Positions 20,124-29,299 are shown, numbered from the stretch's first letter. The stretch is 64,000 nucleotides of DNA from Corynebacterium sp. CNCTC7651 (GCF_021496665.1 NZ_CP071246.1:682001-746000); one strand, 5' to 3'. Notes: generated from the letters alone by a model not told the origin. Translations and numbers: made by a program.

Positions 20124-21586
20124 CCCGGCAACTGGGTTCTGAGGAACTAACCAAAGAGCTCGACTCCGGCGTCCTCTGGGCACCGGTCAGCTCGAAGCTC
20201 CTCACGAGCGGCGAACGGAGGCTGGAAGCCTCCACGTTCCTCACTGACGGGTTCGGTCTGCGACAGGGTCTCGAAGCGCTCGACTCCACGGTTGAGATGG
20301 CTGAGCTCGCTAAGGTGTGGCAGCCCTCGCGGCTCAAGGGATTTCCGGTCAACGACGGCAAGGGGCTACCCTTCCTCTCTGCCGGGCAGGTCTTCGAGAG
20401 CCAACCTCGCGTGCGGAAGTGGCTGGCTGAAGCCATGATCCCGGCTGTCGAGACCCGGTACCTCGACGTCGGTTCGCTGCTCCTGTCTTGCTCCGGCGAG
20501 GTCGGCCGAGTCACCGCCGTTTACGACGAGCATCTTGACAAGGTCATCACGCACGACCTCCTTCGGATCGACGCTCATGATCCCGCCGACTACGGCTGGC
20601 TCTACGCCTACATGAAGACGCCTACGTTCTTCGCCATCGCTCGCAGCGCCCAGTACGGTCACATGATCAAGCACCTGGAACCCGAGCACGTCCAGCAGAT
20701 GCCCGTGGCGATGCCGAGCCTGGACGTCCGCCGTGACATCGGGCAGGACGCGAAGAATGCCTTAGAGATGAGGCAGCACGCCCGGCGGCTGCAAGGGCAG
20801 GCCGACGACCTCTACGCAGGCTTGGTCAACCCTCAGGGACTCGTCCCGACCGCAAGCCCCTACACCACGGTGAGCTGCTCTGAGCTGTTGACCGGCAGGC
20901 GACGCATGGAGGGCCAGTTCCACCGCGCGGACGTGCGCCAGGTCGAGGACATGGTCCAGGCTGCCGGATTATCCGTTCAGCCGCTCGACGATCTCGTCGA
21001 ATCCATCTCGCTCGGTTCAAGATTCAAGCGATACTTCGGCCCCAATGGCACCCCGTACCGCTCCGCGAGCGAACTGTTCGACGTGAACCCGCCGGTGACA
21101 AAGCGTATCTATTCAGCGTTGCTGCCCGACCCCGACCGCTACATGCTCCAACCAGGTTGGATCATCACGGCGCGCTCAGGCCAGACCTACGGCCTGCTGG
21201 GACGGACCATGGTGCTCACCGAGAACCATGAAGGCGTGTTCGGTAGCGACGACCTCATTCGGATCGTGCCCGACGAGACCAAGGCGCGCACCGGTTACCT
21301 GCAGACCGTGCTGAACCACGTGGACTATGGGCGACCACGCGTCGTCCGTTACGCGTCAGGCACCTCCGTCCCTCACCTTGACCCGCCTGACATCCGTGAC
21401 GTACTGGTGCCCAGATTCAGCCAGGCGCAGGAGGACGAGATCGCCGACCTTTCCGATGAGGCCACGGCTCTCTCGGCGGAAGCCGACCGTCTAGAGACAG
21501 CCGCCGTTCGCGCCGCGGAGATGGCCATCGCCCTCCTCACCAACAGGCACGGAAACGTGACGACCATGGGAGCTGTCAATGACTGA
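20105..21586 (+). CDS. Restriction-modification specificity (S) subunit
   Basis: A 493-residue protein with two target-recognition halves. The first (about 60-240) has PSRLKGFPVNDGKGLPFLSAGQVFE, GSLLLSCSGEVGRVTAVYDE and MIKHLEPEHVQQMPVAMP. The second (about 290-480) has GSRFKRYFGPNGTPYRSASELFDV, GWIITARSGQTYGLLGRTM and PHLDPPDIRDVLVPRFSQAQEDEIADL. Each ends in a helical segment, as in HsdS. It would direct the RM subunit to a bipartite sequence. Overlap with the upstream gene by 19 bases implies coupled translation. The S protein is longer than BcgIB but has the same organisation. Confidence 0.85.
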   Translation: MAADALARQLGSEELTKELDSGVLWAPVSSKLLTSGERRLEASTFLTDGFGLRQGLEALDSTVEMAELAKVWQPSRLKGFPVNDGKGLPFLSAGQVFESQPRVRKWLAEAMIPAVETRYLDVGSLLLSCSGEVGRVTAVYDEHLDKVITHDLLRIDAHDPADYGWLYAYMKTPTFFAIARSAQYGHMIKHLEPEHVQQMPVAMPSLDVRRDIGQDAKNALEMRQHARRLQGQADDLYAGLVNPQGLVPTASPYTTVSCSELLTGRRRMEGQFHRADVRQVEDMVQAAGLSVQPLDDLVESISLGSRFKRYFGPNGTPYRSASELFDVNPPVTKRIYSALLPDPDRYMLQPGWIITARSGQTYGLLGRTMVLTENHEGVFGSDDLIRIVPDETKARTGYLQTVLNHVDYGRPRVVRYASGTSVPHLDPPDIRDVLVPRFSQAQEDEIADLSDEATALSAEADRLETAAVRAAEMAIALLTNRHGNVTTMGAVND

Positions 21587-21635
21587 CACGGCCACCCCAC
21601 TGCTCGGAACGGTACGCGACTCATCGAGGAGGTGA
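21579..21635 (+). other. Tiny ORF or remnant overlapping the S gene stop
   Basis: An ATG overlaps the end of the S gene and opens 18 codons (MTDTATPLLGTVRDSSRR, then TGA). Such overlap is typical of a third operon gene. The frame stops immediately, and its last bases supply the GAGGAGG site for the regulator gene. It is either a coupling leader or the 5' stump of a deleted gene. Confidence 0.3.
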
Positions 21636-21637
21636 CC

Positions 21638-21859
21638 GTGGCCGACGTCACGGATCGGACCCTCTTCGGCAACGCTGTCCGCGACGCCCGGAGAGCCCTT
21701 GGCTGGAGCCAGTCCGCCTTGGCCGAGCGCTCCGGTGTCTCGCGCCCCACCATCGCCCGACTCGAAACGGGACGTGGGGTCTCGTCCACGAGCCTGCTGA
21801 AGCTCGCCAAGGCCCTCGACCTCCAGATATCCCTGGAACCCCAGGAGAAGCACCGCTGA
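21638..21859 (+). CDS. XRE-family helix-turn-helix regulator
   Basis: A 73-residue protein that is almost entirely a Cro/C1-type HTH domain: FGNAVRDARRALGWSQSALAERSGVSRPTIARLETGRGVSSTSLLKLAKALDLQISLEP. GAGGAGG lies five bases before GTG 21638. Size and position (last gene of the RM operon) fit a controller protein or a HipB-like antitoxin. A truncated ORF follows that could have been its partner. It could autoregulate through the palindrome at 18015. Confidence 0.75.
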   Translation: MADVTDRTLFGNAVRDARRALGWSQSALAERSGVSRPTIARLETGRGVSSTSLLKLAKALDLQISLEPQEKHR

Positions 21860-21914
21860 GGCGGTGCCGGGAGCCCTCCTGACAGCGATCACATGACCGT
21901 TAGGTGGCTTCACC

Positions 21915-22070
21915 ATGTCCATGACCACCTATTCAGACGTCTTGCTGCGCCTGGGCGACGTCCAGCTCAGCGGCACCATCAGCTACGACCACCGCACCCA
22001 GCGCCTGGAGATCACACACCCCGATAGTGATCTCGAAGTGCTTTCGATCGACTTGCTGCGGTGCGGGCGA
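21915..22070 (+). pseudogene. 5' fragment of a gene following the XRE regulator (possibly HipA-like)
   Basis: ATG 21915 (or 21921), with AGGTGG upstream, opens a frame that begins YSDVLLRLGDVQLSGTISYDHRTQRLEI and then loses protein-like character near 22060, shortly before the att copy at 22183. A HipA N-terminal domain would be expected after a HipB-like gene, but the similarity is weak and the name is a guess. The break coincides with the module boundary, so the gene was probably cut by the recombination that joined the modules. Confidence 0.35.
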
Positions 22071-22146
22071 CCAGCATCGGCCAGACGGGGGAGGCCTCGA
22101 CCGTCTGCACCATCAGCAGGGCGGTCGGGGTGATGAAGCTGGCGGC

Positions 22147-22206
22147 GTCTTTAGCGGAAAGGTTTCTTTGCGCCGACACGACGTTGAATTCAAGTTCAAC
22201 GTGTAG
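22147..22206 (+). repeat. att-like copy 1 with shared left arm
   Basis: Sixty bases nearly identical to 35326-35385 and similar to 34364-34423. They start GTCTTTAGC, continue with AAAGGTTTCTTTGCGCCGAC, and end in the ychF-like core at 22183-22206. The copy is followed by TAG. It marks the right end of the RM module. Confidence 0.75.
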
Positions 22207-22380
22207 TTCCTGGACAGGGTTACTTTTAGTTGTAATCGCATTTTGGCCCGTAGTCGTTTGAGTGTACTTAAATAGACGCAAGTGCCTCACACTCGGTGCC
22301 CACACTCGGCCGAGCCTGCACTAGTCTGCTATGAGTGTCGCCATACGGCATCCCACGTTGAAAGTGATCTCGGAGGTCTG

Positions 22381-25300
22381 ATGTCGCCTAGACCTGGCGG
22401 AGAAACAGACAAACTTGGAAATAGGTACGAGCTCGCATGGGCTATCCGCCATGCCTTATATTGCATCGTCGACGATAGACGGGCGTTGACTGCGGAAGAC
22501 ATCGACGCCGAGCTAAATCGAGGTTCCGAGTTCACTTACGACGACGGTCTCGTTACCGAAGTGCACCAGTTAAAACGACAGAACGGCACTAGTAACAGTT
22601 GGACAGTCAAGGCTCTCGCCGATCAAAAGATCTTCGAGGCGGCTGCGGAGCATGTGGCGGCGGGCCGAAGTTACCATTTTGTCTCCCTGGTGCCGTGCCG
22701 GCCCTTACAAGAATTGTCCGATCGTGCTCGCAAGTCAGATGATCTAACGAGTTTCACCGACTGCTGGCTTTCTAAAGAGCTAACACCGGTCTTTAACCAA
22801 TTGGCGGCGGCCGAAATCCTAGGCAATCCCCAAGTGGCCTGGAACACACTTCGCGGAATGCGGTTCTTAGTTCAAGATGAACTCGACATCGTCCGCACGA
22901 ACAGTATGCTTGCTGTGTGCAGTCTGAGGGGAGCTAGCGGCGACCTCATATCTCTTGCTATAGGGGATATCCTTCTCGACAACCTCGGTAAGCGGTTGAC
23001 TCGAACTGAACTTTTTGCTCTTCTCGCTCAAAGGGGCATCAAGCCACTGGAACCTGGGTCGCATCTGACGTCGCACCAGCAGGTGTTTAAGATCACGAAA
23101 AGCTGGCGTCAGTCCGTTGAACGTGAACTCTTGCAACCACCGATTAAGCGTGCAGAGGCCGCCCACCTAGTGGAGGCGCTTGATAAATATCGGATCGGGC
23201 TCGTCGCAGGTACGGCGGGAGGTGGGAAGAGTTCCGTTCTCGAACAAACTGCTGCCACTCTTGAATCGGCTGGTGCCGAGGTGCTGGCGCTACGATTGGA
23301 CCGATGTGGTCCGTTCGCGTCGACTGTCGAGTTGGGGCATCAGTTCGGGTTCGAAGTCTCTCCCGCAGCCGCTTTGGCGAGGGCGGCTGACGATCGCGAC
23401 GCCTTCCTGATTATCGACCAACTCGACGCGGTGAGTCTTGCCTCCGGACGTATGCCGGAGAGTTTCGATGTCGTTATGGATCTCATCGACGAAGCACTGT
23501 CAGTGTGCGGAATCCGTGTTGTTATGGCATGTCGCCAGTTCGACATCGATAATGATCACCGTATCCGCGCATTTGCGTCTCGTACCGACGTAACAACGGT
23601 GGAAGTCGACCGATTGTCGAAGGAGGAAGTCGAAGCGGCAGTGACAAGAATGGGACTCGACCCAGCGCGGTTAAATCAATCACAACTAGCCCTTCTGCAG
23701 ACGCCGCTGCACCTTGTACTCCTGCAAACGATTTCGACTCAGGCTGAAGCGCTGGCCTTTCATTCGCGCGGATCGCTCTTTGAAGCGTTTTGGGAGCGCA
23801 AGCGACAAGCAGTGCGTTCGCGGCGAGTGAATGTCAGATTCAACGACGTGGTCAGTCGGATCGCCAACGCTGCAAGCGATCTGCAAGCGCTGTCTGTCCC
23901 AATCGAGATTCTGGACGATGAGGACCTTATTGAAGACGCCAACGTCCTCGTTTCAGAACACTTGCTTGCGCAAGACGGCGGTCGCATCGCGTTCTTCCAT
24001 GAAACGTTTTTCGACTACGCCTTCGCACGTCTGTGGGTGTCACGCGGGGAGTCACTCGTTGACTTCCTGCTCCGTGACGAGCAGGCACTTTTTCGACGTG
24101 CCCAGGTTCGCCAGGTCCTGCAACATCTCTACGAGCGAGCGCCGGATCGTTTCCATACCGAGGTCGAATCAGTACTTACCGCTAACGACATCCGATTTCA
24201 CATAAAGGAGACAGTCCTTGCCGTCGTAGCTAATCTTCTTGCGCCGACGACTGCCGATGCCGAAGTGATGGTCCGGATCGCCGCGGGACATCCGGGCTTT
24301 GAAGACCGGCTCTGGCAGCAGTTGAGTAGACCACAGTGGTTCAGGCGATTCCTTGAGGATGGTCAGATTGCTGCTTGGCTCGATGGCCCGAACGAGGGCA
24401 TGCGGAATCACGCGTTGAATATGATGGCTAGTGCGGTCAAAGAGCACCCGGTATCGATCGCAAAGCTGTTAGGGGACCGCAAGGCCCAGCCGGAATATCA
24501 CCGCTGGTTGCGTTGGGTCAGCCGTTTTTCGGATGTCTTTCAGAACCGAGATTTGTTCGATTTGGTGCTCGAAGGAGTTCGCGAAGGCGCCTACGATGGG
24601 GCACAGCATGAACTTTGGCTAACGATGCGCAACCTGCCTAAGCACGAACCACTTTGGGCGATCGAGTTGTTGCAGGCTCGGCTGATCGATCACGGGGATG
24701 CCCTGACGCTTAACGAGGAAGGCAAGGTGACTGTGCTCGGCATGCGAGAGTACAGCGCCGCCGAACTCGTTAGGTATACCGCACATGCTGAACCGTTGGC
24801 ATTCGTGCTGGTCACGGTGCCGTATCTCCGACGAGTCATGGCGAGGACCGCGATCGAGCCTGGCGTCGACGGCCTGATTCGCGATCTGCACTTCAGCTTT
24901 CGCATCAAGGACGATGACTTCGGCAGCTACCGGCTTGATGGCATCCTGCTGGCGGCGTCGGTCCGAGCGCTGGAGAGTGTGGCAAAGAGCGCCCCTGAGG
25001 AGATCCGGTTCCTTCTCGAGGAACTGGCTTCCGATCCCTACGACGGATCGCAATTCTTGCTCTACCGAGCGTTGTCAGCGGGCGCAGAGCATTTTGCCGG
25101 GTGGGCGGCGAGTCTCTTGCTCCAAGGCGGACGTCGTCTCCGTTGCGGCTATATCTCCGATTCCCTATGGGTTGCACGGGAGCTTGTCCTGGCGATTGCA
25201 CCAGACGTGTCCGACGAAATTCACCAGCGGCTCGAGAAGTTGTTTCGAGATTTGCCCTGCGAGTGGGGGAGTAACTGCGGCTCGGGACGCTCGGCTTTCA

Positions 25301-26841
25301 CGTTTCTATCCGCCCTGGAAGAAGCGCGGCTTACTACGGTCGGTCAACGACTCCTCGGGGAATATCGACGGAAGTTTGGGGAGGACGCCCCCGCAGAGCC
25401 ACAGGGAATTACCGGTGGTTCCATCGGTTCGCCGATCGGCCTTGGTGCCGCAAAGAAAATGAGCGATTCACAGTGGCTGAGGGCTATGTCAAAGTATGAC
25501 ACTGACAAGACGAATTGGGCGACCTTCACCGGCGGGGCCCATGAATTGTCCAGCGTGCTGGGCAATCAAGTAGCCGCAAACCCCGAGCGCTTCGCTAGGC
25601 TGGCGCTGCGGCTGTCCCCAGAGTTCAATGCGGCTTACTCCGGTGCGATGCTTAGGGGCTTTGGCGAGGCCGATGCGAGCGATAGCACCGCGCCGCTGAT
25701 CTTCGACGCTGTCCGTCACATTGCTTCGCTGGGACAGGCAGAAAATGATCGGTGGCTCGGGATGGCGCTACAAAAATACTACCGCGAAGTGCCGCTTGAC
25801 CTGGTCGAACTGATTAGAGACAGCGCTGTGAACGCGCTGGATCCGGCCGATTGTTCTCCTGTGATCGTTCGGGATGGAACGGACGCACCAAGTGCCGTGG
25901 ATATGCAATTGAACGGCATCAACACGGTACGAGGGAGTTTGGCCGAAGCTCTCGGCGATCTTTTGGTCACCGACAGTGACGGCAAGAGAACTGCACTGGT
26001 CGCGCCATATCTCAACGCGATGGCCGGTGATCCGGTACTCAGTGTCCGTTCGTGCGTTGCCTACACCCTCGCCGCCGCGCTACGGCATGCTCGCCCAGAG
26101 GTCATGAGGGCGTTCTCAACCCTGATCAATACTGACGATCGTCTCCTCGCCGCCGGATCTGTTCAGCATTTGATGGTCTACATCGGCAACGTGAATCCCG
26201 AGGTTATAGATCCGGTAATTCAGCGCATGTTGGCATCGGATGATGCCGAAGCTCGTGAGGCTGGTGGCGCCGTCGCGGCGTTCGCGGCGATGGAATGGGA
26301 CCGCCCCGATCTTATGAAACAAGCGCTGTCGGGAGACTTTCACGCCCGAAAGGGCATCGCTGAAACCTGTGTTCAGTGTGTCGATCGCACTTCGAATGTC
26401 GAACTGGCCACGGCGACCCTAACCCGGCTTATGAACGACGAGGCGGATGGGGTGCGTAAGGAAGCGGCTACTGTGGCGCTTCACCTCCGCGAGCAACCGC
26501 TCCAGCCATTCGTTAAACTACTCGCGGCTTTGATCGACTCGCCGGCTTACGAACACGCCACGCCCCAGTTGCTGGTCACGCTACAGTACGCGCCGGATAA
26601 GGTCGATGAACTGGTCTTGAGAGCTGCAAAACGGTTCGTCGATGTCTTCGGGCACGATGCCGCGGACATTCGCACCGGCGCAGCGGGAGATGCGCATTAC
26701 ATCAGTGAACTGGTGGTGCGTGGGCTAGCGCAGTGCCGGGATCGTACCCACCGAGCGGAGTTGCTCGACGTTTTGGACTCTCTCTTAGAGCTTGGCGCGT
26801 ACGGCATCAGTGAGGCCATAACGGATTCAGAGCGGTTATAA
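22381..26841 (+). CDS. Very large P-loop NTPase with putative N-terminal Cap4-like nuclease; candidate STAND/Avs-type defence protein
   Basis: A 1486-residue protein. Residues 1-110 resemble the Cap4/DUF4297 dsDNA nuclease domain: GNRYELAWAIRH with Glu17, EFTYDDG with Asp54-Asp55 and EVHQLKRQ with Glu60, Gln63 and Lys65. An NTPase follows: Walker A GTAGGGKS at 277-284 and Walker B FLIIDQLD at 342-349, then a conserved FHETFFDYAFAR typical of the winged-helix/arm part of STAND ATPases. From about residue 600 to the end the sequence is helical, HEAT/TPR-like, and may be a sensor. ATG 22381 has GGAGG four bases upstream, so the longer open frame is rejected. It is the only gene between two att-like copies, and its base composition looks more AT-rich than the flanking core. 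The function is inferred, not shown. Confidence 0.7.
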   Translation: MSPRPGGETDKLGNRYELAWAIRHALYCIVDDRRALTAEDIDAELNRGSEFTYDDGLVTEVHQLKRQNGTSNSWTVKALADQKIFEAAAEHVAAGRSYHFVSLVPCRPLQELSDRARKSDDLTSFTDCWLSKELTPVFNQLAAAEILGNPQVAWNTLRGMRFLVQDELDIVRTNSMLAVCSLRGASGDLISLAIGDILLDNLGKRLTRTELFALLAQRGIKPLEPGSHLTSHQQVFKITKSWRQSVERELLQPPIKRAEAAHLVEALDKYRIGLVAGTAGGGKSSVLEQTAATLESAGAEVLALRLDRCGPFASTVELGHQFGFEVSPAAALARAADDRDAFLIIDQLDAVSLASGRMPESFDVVMDLIDEALSVCGIRVVMACRQFDIDNDHRIRAFASRTDVTTVEVDRLSKEEVEAAVTRMGLDPARLNQSQLALLQTPLHLVLLQTISTQAEALAFHSRGSLFEAFWERKRQAVRSRRVNVRFNDVVSRIANAASDLQALSVPIEILDDEDLIEDANVLVSEHLLAQDGGRIAFFHETFFDYAFARLWVSRGESLVDFLLRDEQALFRRAQVRQVLQHLYERAPDRFHTEVESVLTANDIRFHIKETVLAVVANLLAPTTADAEVMVRIAAGHPGFEDRLWQQLSRPQWFRRFLEDGQIAAWLDGPNEGMRNHALNMMASAVKEHPVSIAKLLGDRKAQPEYHRWLRWVSRFSDVFQNRDLFDLVLEGVREGAYDGAQHELWLTMRNLPKHEPLWAIELLQARLIDHGDALTLNEEGKVTVLGMREYSAAELVRYTAHAEPLAFVLVTVPYLRRVMARTAIEPGVDGLIRDLHFSFRIKDDDFGSYRLDGILLAASVRALESVAKSAPEEIRFLLEELASDPYDGSQFLLYRALSAGAEHFAGWAASLLLQGGRRLRCGYISDSLWVARELVLAIAPDVSDEIHQRLEKLFRDLPCEWGSNCGSGRSAFTFLSALEEARLTTVGQRLLGEYRRKFGEDAPAEPQGITGGSIGSPIGLGAAKKMSDSQWLRAMSKYDTDKTNWATFTGGAHELSSVLGNQVAANPERFARLALRLSPEFNAAYSGAMLRGFGEADASDSTAPLIFDAVRHIASLGQAENDRWLGMALQKYYREVPLDLVELIRDSAVNALDPADCSPVIVRDGTDAPSAVDMQLNGINTVRGSLAEALGDLLVTDSDGKRTALVAPYLNAMAGDPVLSVRSCVAYTLAAALRHARPEVMRAFSTLINTDDRLLAAGSVQHLMVYIGNVNPEVIDPVIQRMLASDDAEAREAGGAVAAFAAMEWDRPDLMKQALSGDFHARKGIAETCVQCVDRTSNVELATATLTRLMNDEADGVRKEAATVALHLREQPLQPFVKLLAALIDSPAYEHATPQLLVTLQYAPDKVDELVLRAAKRFVDVFGHDAADIRTGAAGDAHYISELVVRGLAQCRDRTHRAELLDVLDSLLELGAYGISEAITDSERL

Positions 26842-26921
26842 CCGATAGCGCTCGAAAGGGCCGCGGGTTTCATTGGAGCCAATGTCTCCTGGCGGGAGAG
26901 GTTGATCCGATTCGTAACGTG

Positions 26922-26945
26922 GTGGAGTTTAAGTTTAACGTGTAG
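26922..26945 (+). repeat. att-like copy 2 (diverged)
   Basis: GTGGAGTTTAAGTTTAACGT followed by GTAG. It keeps the encoded VEFKFNV plus stop but differs from the ychF core by third-position changes, and it lacks the AAAGGTTTCTTTGC arm. It ends the module that carries the large NTPase. Confidence 0.65.
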
Positions 26946-26948
26946 TGC

Positions 26949-27338
26949 TTAACCTCTGCGATGAACTCTTTGATCCCGGGACGTGATGAGGACTGGGGCT
27001 ATTGTGCTCCCCCGAACGCTACGGCCCGGGGGCACGAGGCTGTGTCGCAGGTGCAAGCGAGAGGACCAGGAGCGAAACACAGACCGCTGAGTCGACGCAG
27101 TCACGGTAAAGACGGAGCCGTCTAGGCGGTGCTCGAGGTTGCGCGAGATACGGTGACGCTGGGCGTCGGTAAGCGATGCGCATTCGGCGACATCGATGGA
27201 AAGCTGGACTTTGCCGTCCGTCGTGTTGACGCCCTGGCCGCCTGGAGTCGACGATTTCGCGAAACGCTCCGCGAGATCGGCGGCGATGACCGCACCGTCG
27301 GGGATCCCCGGGCCGGGCGCTATGGTCAGGTCGTTCAT
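26949..27338 (-). pseudogene. Truncated arfB-like peptidyl-tRNA hydrolase
   Basis: From ATG 27338 the first 86 residues are a typical RF-1-domain hydrolase with the GGQ motif at residues 33-35 (MNDLTIAPGPGIPDG, PGGQGVNTTDGKVQLSID, RLDGSVFTVTASTQRS). Similarity to the intact paralogue at 34808-35251 stops at about 27081. The remaining frame to 26949 (VFRSWSSRLHLRHSL) is unrelated, so the basic ribosome-binding tail is lost. The break lies next to att copy 2. ArfB rescues stalled ribosomes, and without its tail this copy is unlikely to work. Confidence 0.75.
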
Positions 27339-27339
27339 G

Positions 27340-27530
27340 CCGCCCAGCCTAGGTGCCCACAACCCTTTCTCGTCTCGGCGGAAGCGGAGACCGCGTCGCG
27401 ACGGCCGGGATCCAGCCTCAGTATTATCCTCGTCACCGGTTGATTCGAACGCTTTTTGCTCCTCCTTCTCCCGTCGGGCTTCGATTTCAGCGGCCTCCGC
27501 AGGTGGCAGTGATCGCTGGATCCGCTCGAA
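27340..27530. other. No recognisable gene between arfB remnant and mer cassette
   Basis: On the minus strand one frame reads into the arfB remnant with charged sequence (EAAEIEARREKEEQKAFES), which could be the tail of a lost gene. No start, domain or structured element can be supported. Confidence 0.3.
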
Positions 27531-27881
27531 CTACCGGTTCCGATCAGCGGTCGAAGGATTTTCGCAGCAGCCGGACCTGCGGCGCAAGTGCCGCCGCCGT
27601 AGCCTGACGAGCATCCCCGCCATGACGGCCATCACGACGGCGGTCCCGGCACCGATGATCCAGGGATTACCGAGGAGCCCACCGACGCCTGCGAGTGCTC
27701 CGCCCGCCGCGATGAACGGCAGGCCGCAGCAGAGCAGCGACGGAAGCGCGCAGCATGCCAGCAAGAGCAGCCCGGTCACTGCAGCGACGACGGGACCGGC
27801 GCGCCATTCGTCGCGGTCCTGATCGGCGCTCATCGTCTGCTTCAGGATGAGATCTCCCCGATTGCCTGTGTTGCCGTTCAT
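27531..27881 (-). CDS. Small membrane protein of the mercury cassette (putative mercuric ion transporter)
   Basis: A 116-residue protein with two hydrophobic segments and paired cysteines in the first, ACCALPSLLCCGLP, plus a further Cys pair near the C-terminus (SGCCENP). Cysteine pairs in a first transmembrane helix are the hallmark of Mer transporters (MerT/MerF), which hand Hg(II) to mercuric reductase. The ATG overlaps the merA stop by four bases, so the two are coupled. The sequence is a divergent actinobacterial type and the exact family name is uncertain. Confidence 0.65.
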   Translation of the reverse strand: MNGNTGNRGDLILKQTMSADQDRDEWRAGPVVAAVTGLLLLACCALPSLLCCGLPFIAAGGALAGVGGLLGNPWIIGAGTAVVMAVMAGMLVRLRRRHLRRRSGCCENPSTADRNR

Positions 27882-29299
27882 GCGCAGCACGACAGCAGCG
27901 ACGGGTCGGTGGTGAAGGCCTTCGCGGCGATCCGGATGCCCTCGGCCATGGTCAGGTAGGGGGCCCAGGCGTTGGCGACCTCGGCGACGGTCCTGCCGAG
28001 CACGTGGACGCCTGCGGCGGCGAGCTCCCCGGCGTCCTTGGCGACGGCGGTCAGGCCGAGGATCTCGTTCGTCTCGGCGTTCACGACGATCTTGATGAAC
28101 CCGCGGGTGTCGCGGTTCACCAAGGCGCGGGGCACGTGGTGCAGGGGCAGGACGCGGCAGTCGCAGCGGATCCCCGCGGCGAGGACGTCCTTCTCGGTCA
28201 TCCCGACCGCGCCGATCGCGGGCCCGGTGAACGTCACCCGCGGCAGGCGGGCGTAGTCGACGGACCGGTCGGCGTCGGCGAACGCGTTCTCGGCGACGAG
28301 GGTGCCGTGGTGGGCGGCGACGTAGACGAACTCGGGGTGCCCGGTCACGTCGCCCGCGGCCCAGACCCGCGGGTTCGAGGACTGCAGCCGATCGGAGACG
28401 ACCACCTCGCCGGAGTCTCCGGTATTCACCCCGACCGCATCGAGGTTCAGGCCATCGGTGACGGGACGGCGTCCGAGGGCGACCAGGACCTGGTCGGCGC
28501 GGAACTCCTGCGAGCCGCCGGACAAGGCGGCGGTCACGACGGCCTCGCCTCCCGTGCCGCGGGAGACCCGGGTGGGCACTGCGCGGCTGACGACGCGGAT
28601 GCCCTCGTCGGCGAACACCTCCTGGAGCGCCTTCGACACCTCCGGCTCCTCCTTCGAGGCGAGCCGGGACCGCACGAGCAGCGTGACCTGCGAGCCGAGG
28701 CGGGCGAACAGCTGCGCCTGCTCCAGGGCGACGTAGCCGCCGCCGAGCACCAGCAGCGACTCGGGGACCTCCGTCAGCTCCATCGCCGTGGTCGAGGTCA
28801 GGTATCCGGTCTCCTCCAGGCCGTCGATCGGCGGTGCCCACGGGCGAGAACCAGTCGCGACCAGGTAGTGGTGGGCCTCGATGGTCTCGACGCTTCCGTC
28901 GGATCCGGCAACATCGAGAACCGGCGCATCAGGGGTGCCCACGAACGAGGCGTCGCCGCGGAGGGCCTGCCAGCCGTAGGAGTCGGCGACGTCGGCGTAC
29001 TTCTCGCCGCGCAGCGACTCCACCAACGCTTGCTTCCCAGCGATCAGCGCGGGCATGTCGACGGGATCCGCCGTCGTCGCGATCCCGGGGAACCGGGTTG
29101 CGGCGTCGACCGCGACGTGCCGCGCGCCGGCCGCGGCAATGAGCGCCTTCGACGGGACGCAGCCCGTGTTCACGCAGGTGCCGCCGAGCGTCCCGCGCTC
29201 GATCATCACCACCGACTTCCCGAGCGTGCTGGCGCGGATCGCAGCGGCGAACGCGCCGGCTCCCGATCCGATGATGGCGAGATCGTACTTCGTAGGCAT
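27878..29299 (-). CDS. merA: Mercuric reductase
   Basis: A 473-residue FAD-dependent disulfide oxidoreductase that reduces Hg(II) to volatile Hg(0). It shows the FAD motif AIIGSGAGAFAAAIRA, the redox-active GGTCVNTGCVPSK, an NAD(P) motif LVLGGGYVALEQAQLFARLG, and the C-terminal vicinal cysteines SCCA, which distinguish MerA from lipoamide dehydrogenases. The N-terminal metal-binding domain of some MerA proteins is absent. ATG 29299 has AGGAG five bases upstream. It is divergent from merR across an overlapping promoter-operator. Confidence 0.92.
   Translation of the reverse strand: MPTKYDLAIIGSGAGAFAAAIRASTLGKSVVMIERGTLGGTCVNTGCVPSKALIAAAGARHVAVDAATRFPGIATTADPVDMPALIAGKQALVESLRGEKYADVADSYGWQALRGDASFVGTPDAPVLDVAGSDGSVETIEAHHYLVATGSRPWAPPIDGLEETGYLTSTTAMELTEVPESLLVLGGGYVALEQAQLFARLGSQVTLLVRSRLASKEEPEVSKALQEVFADEGIRVVSRAVPTRVSRGTGGEAVVTAALSGGSQEFRADQVLVALGRRPVTDGLNLDAVGVNTGDSGEVVVSDRLQSSNPRVWAAGDVTGHPEFVYVAAHHGTLVAENAFADADRSVDYARLPRVTFTGPAIGAVGMTEKDVLAAGIRCDCRVLPLHHVPRALVNRDTRGFIKIVVNAETNEILGLTAVAKDAGELAAAGVHVLGRTVAEVANAWAPYLTMAEGIRIAAKAFTTDPSLLSCCA

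Noticed and set aside
27882..28841. Extension of the mercury membrane protein frame through merA
   Set aside because: The frame is Arg/Gly-rich and out of frame with merA. The ATGA overlap at the merA stop gives the real start.
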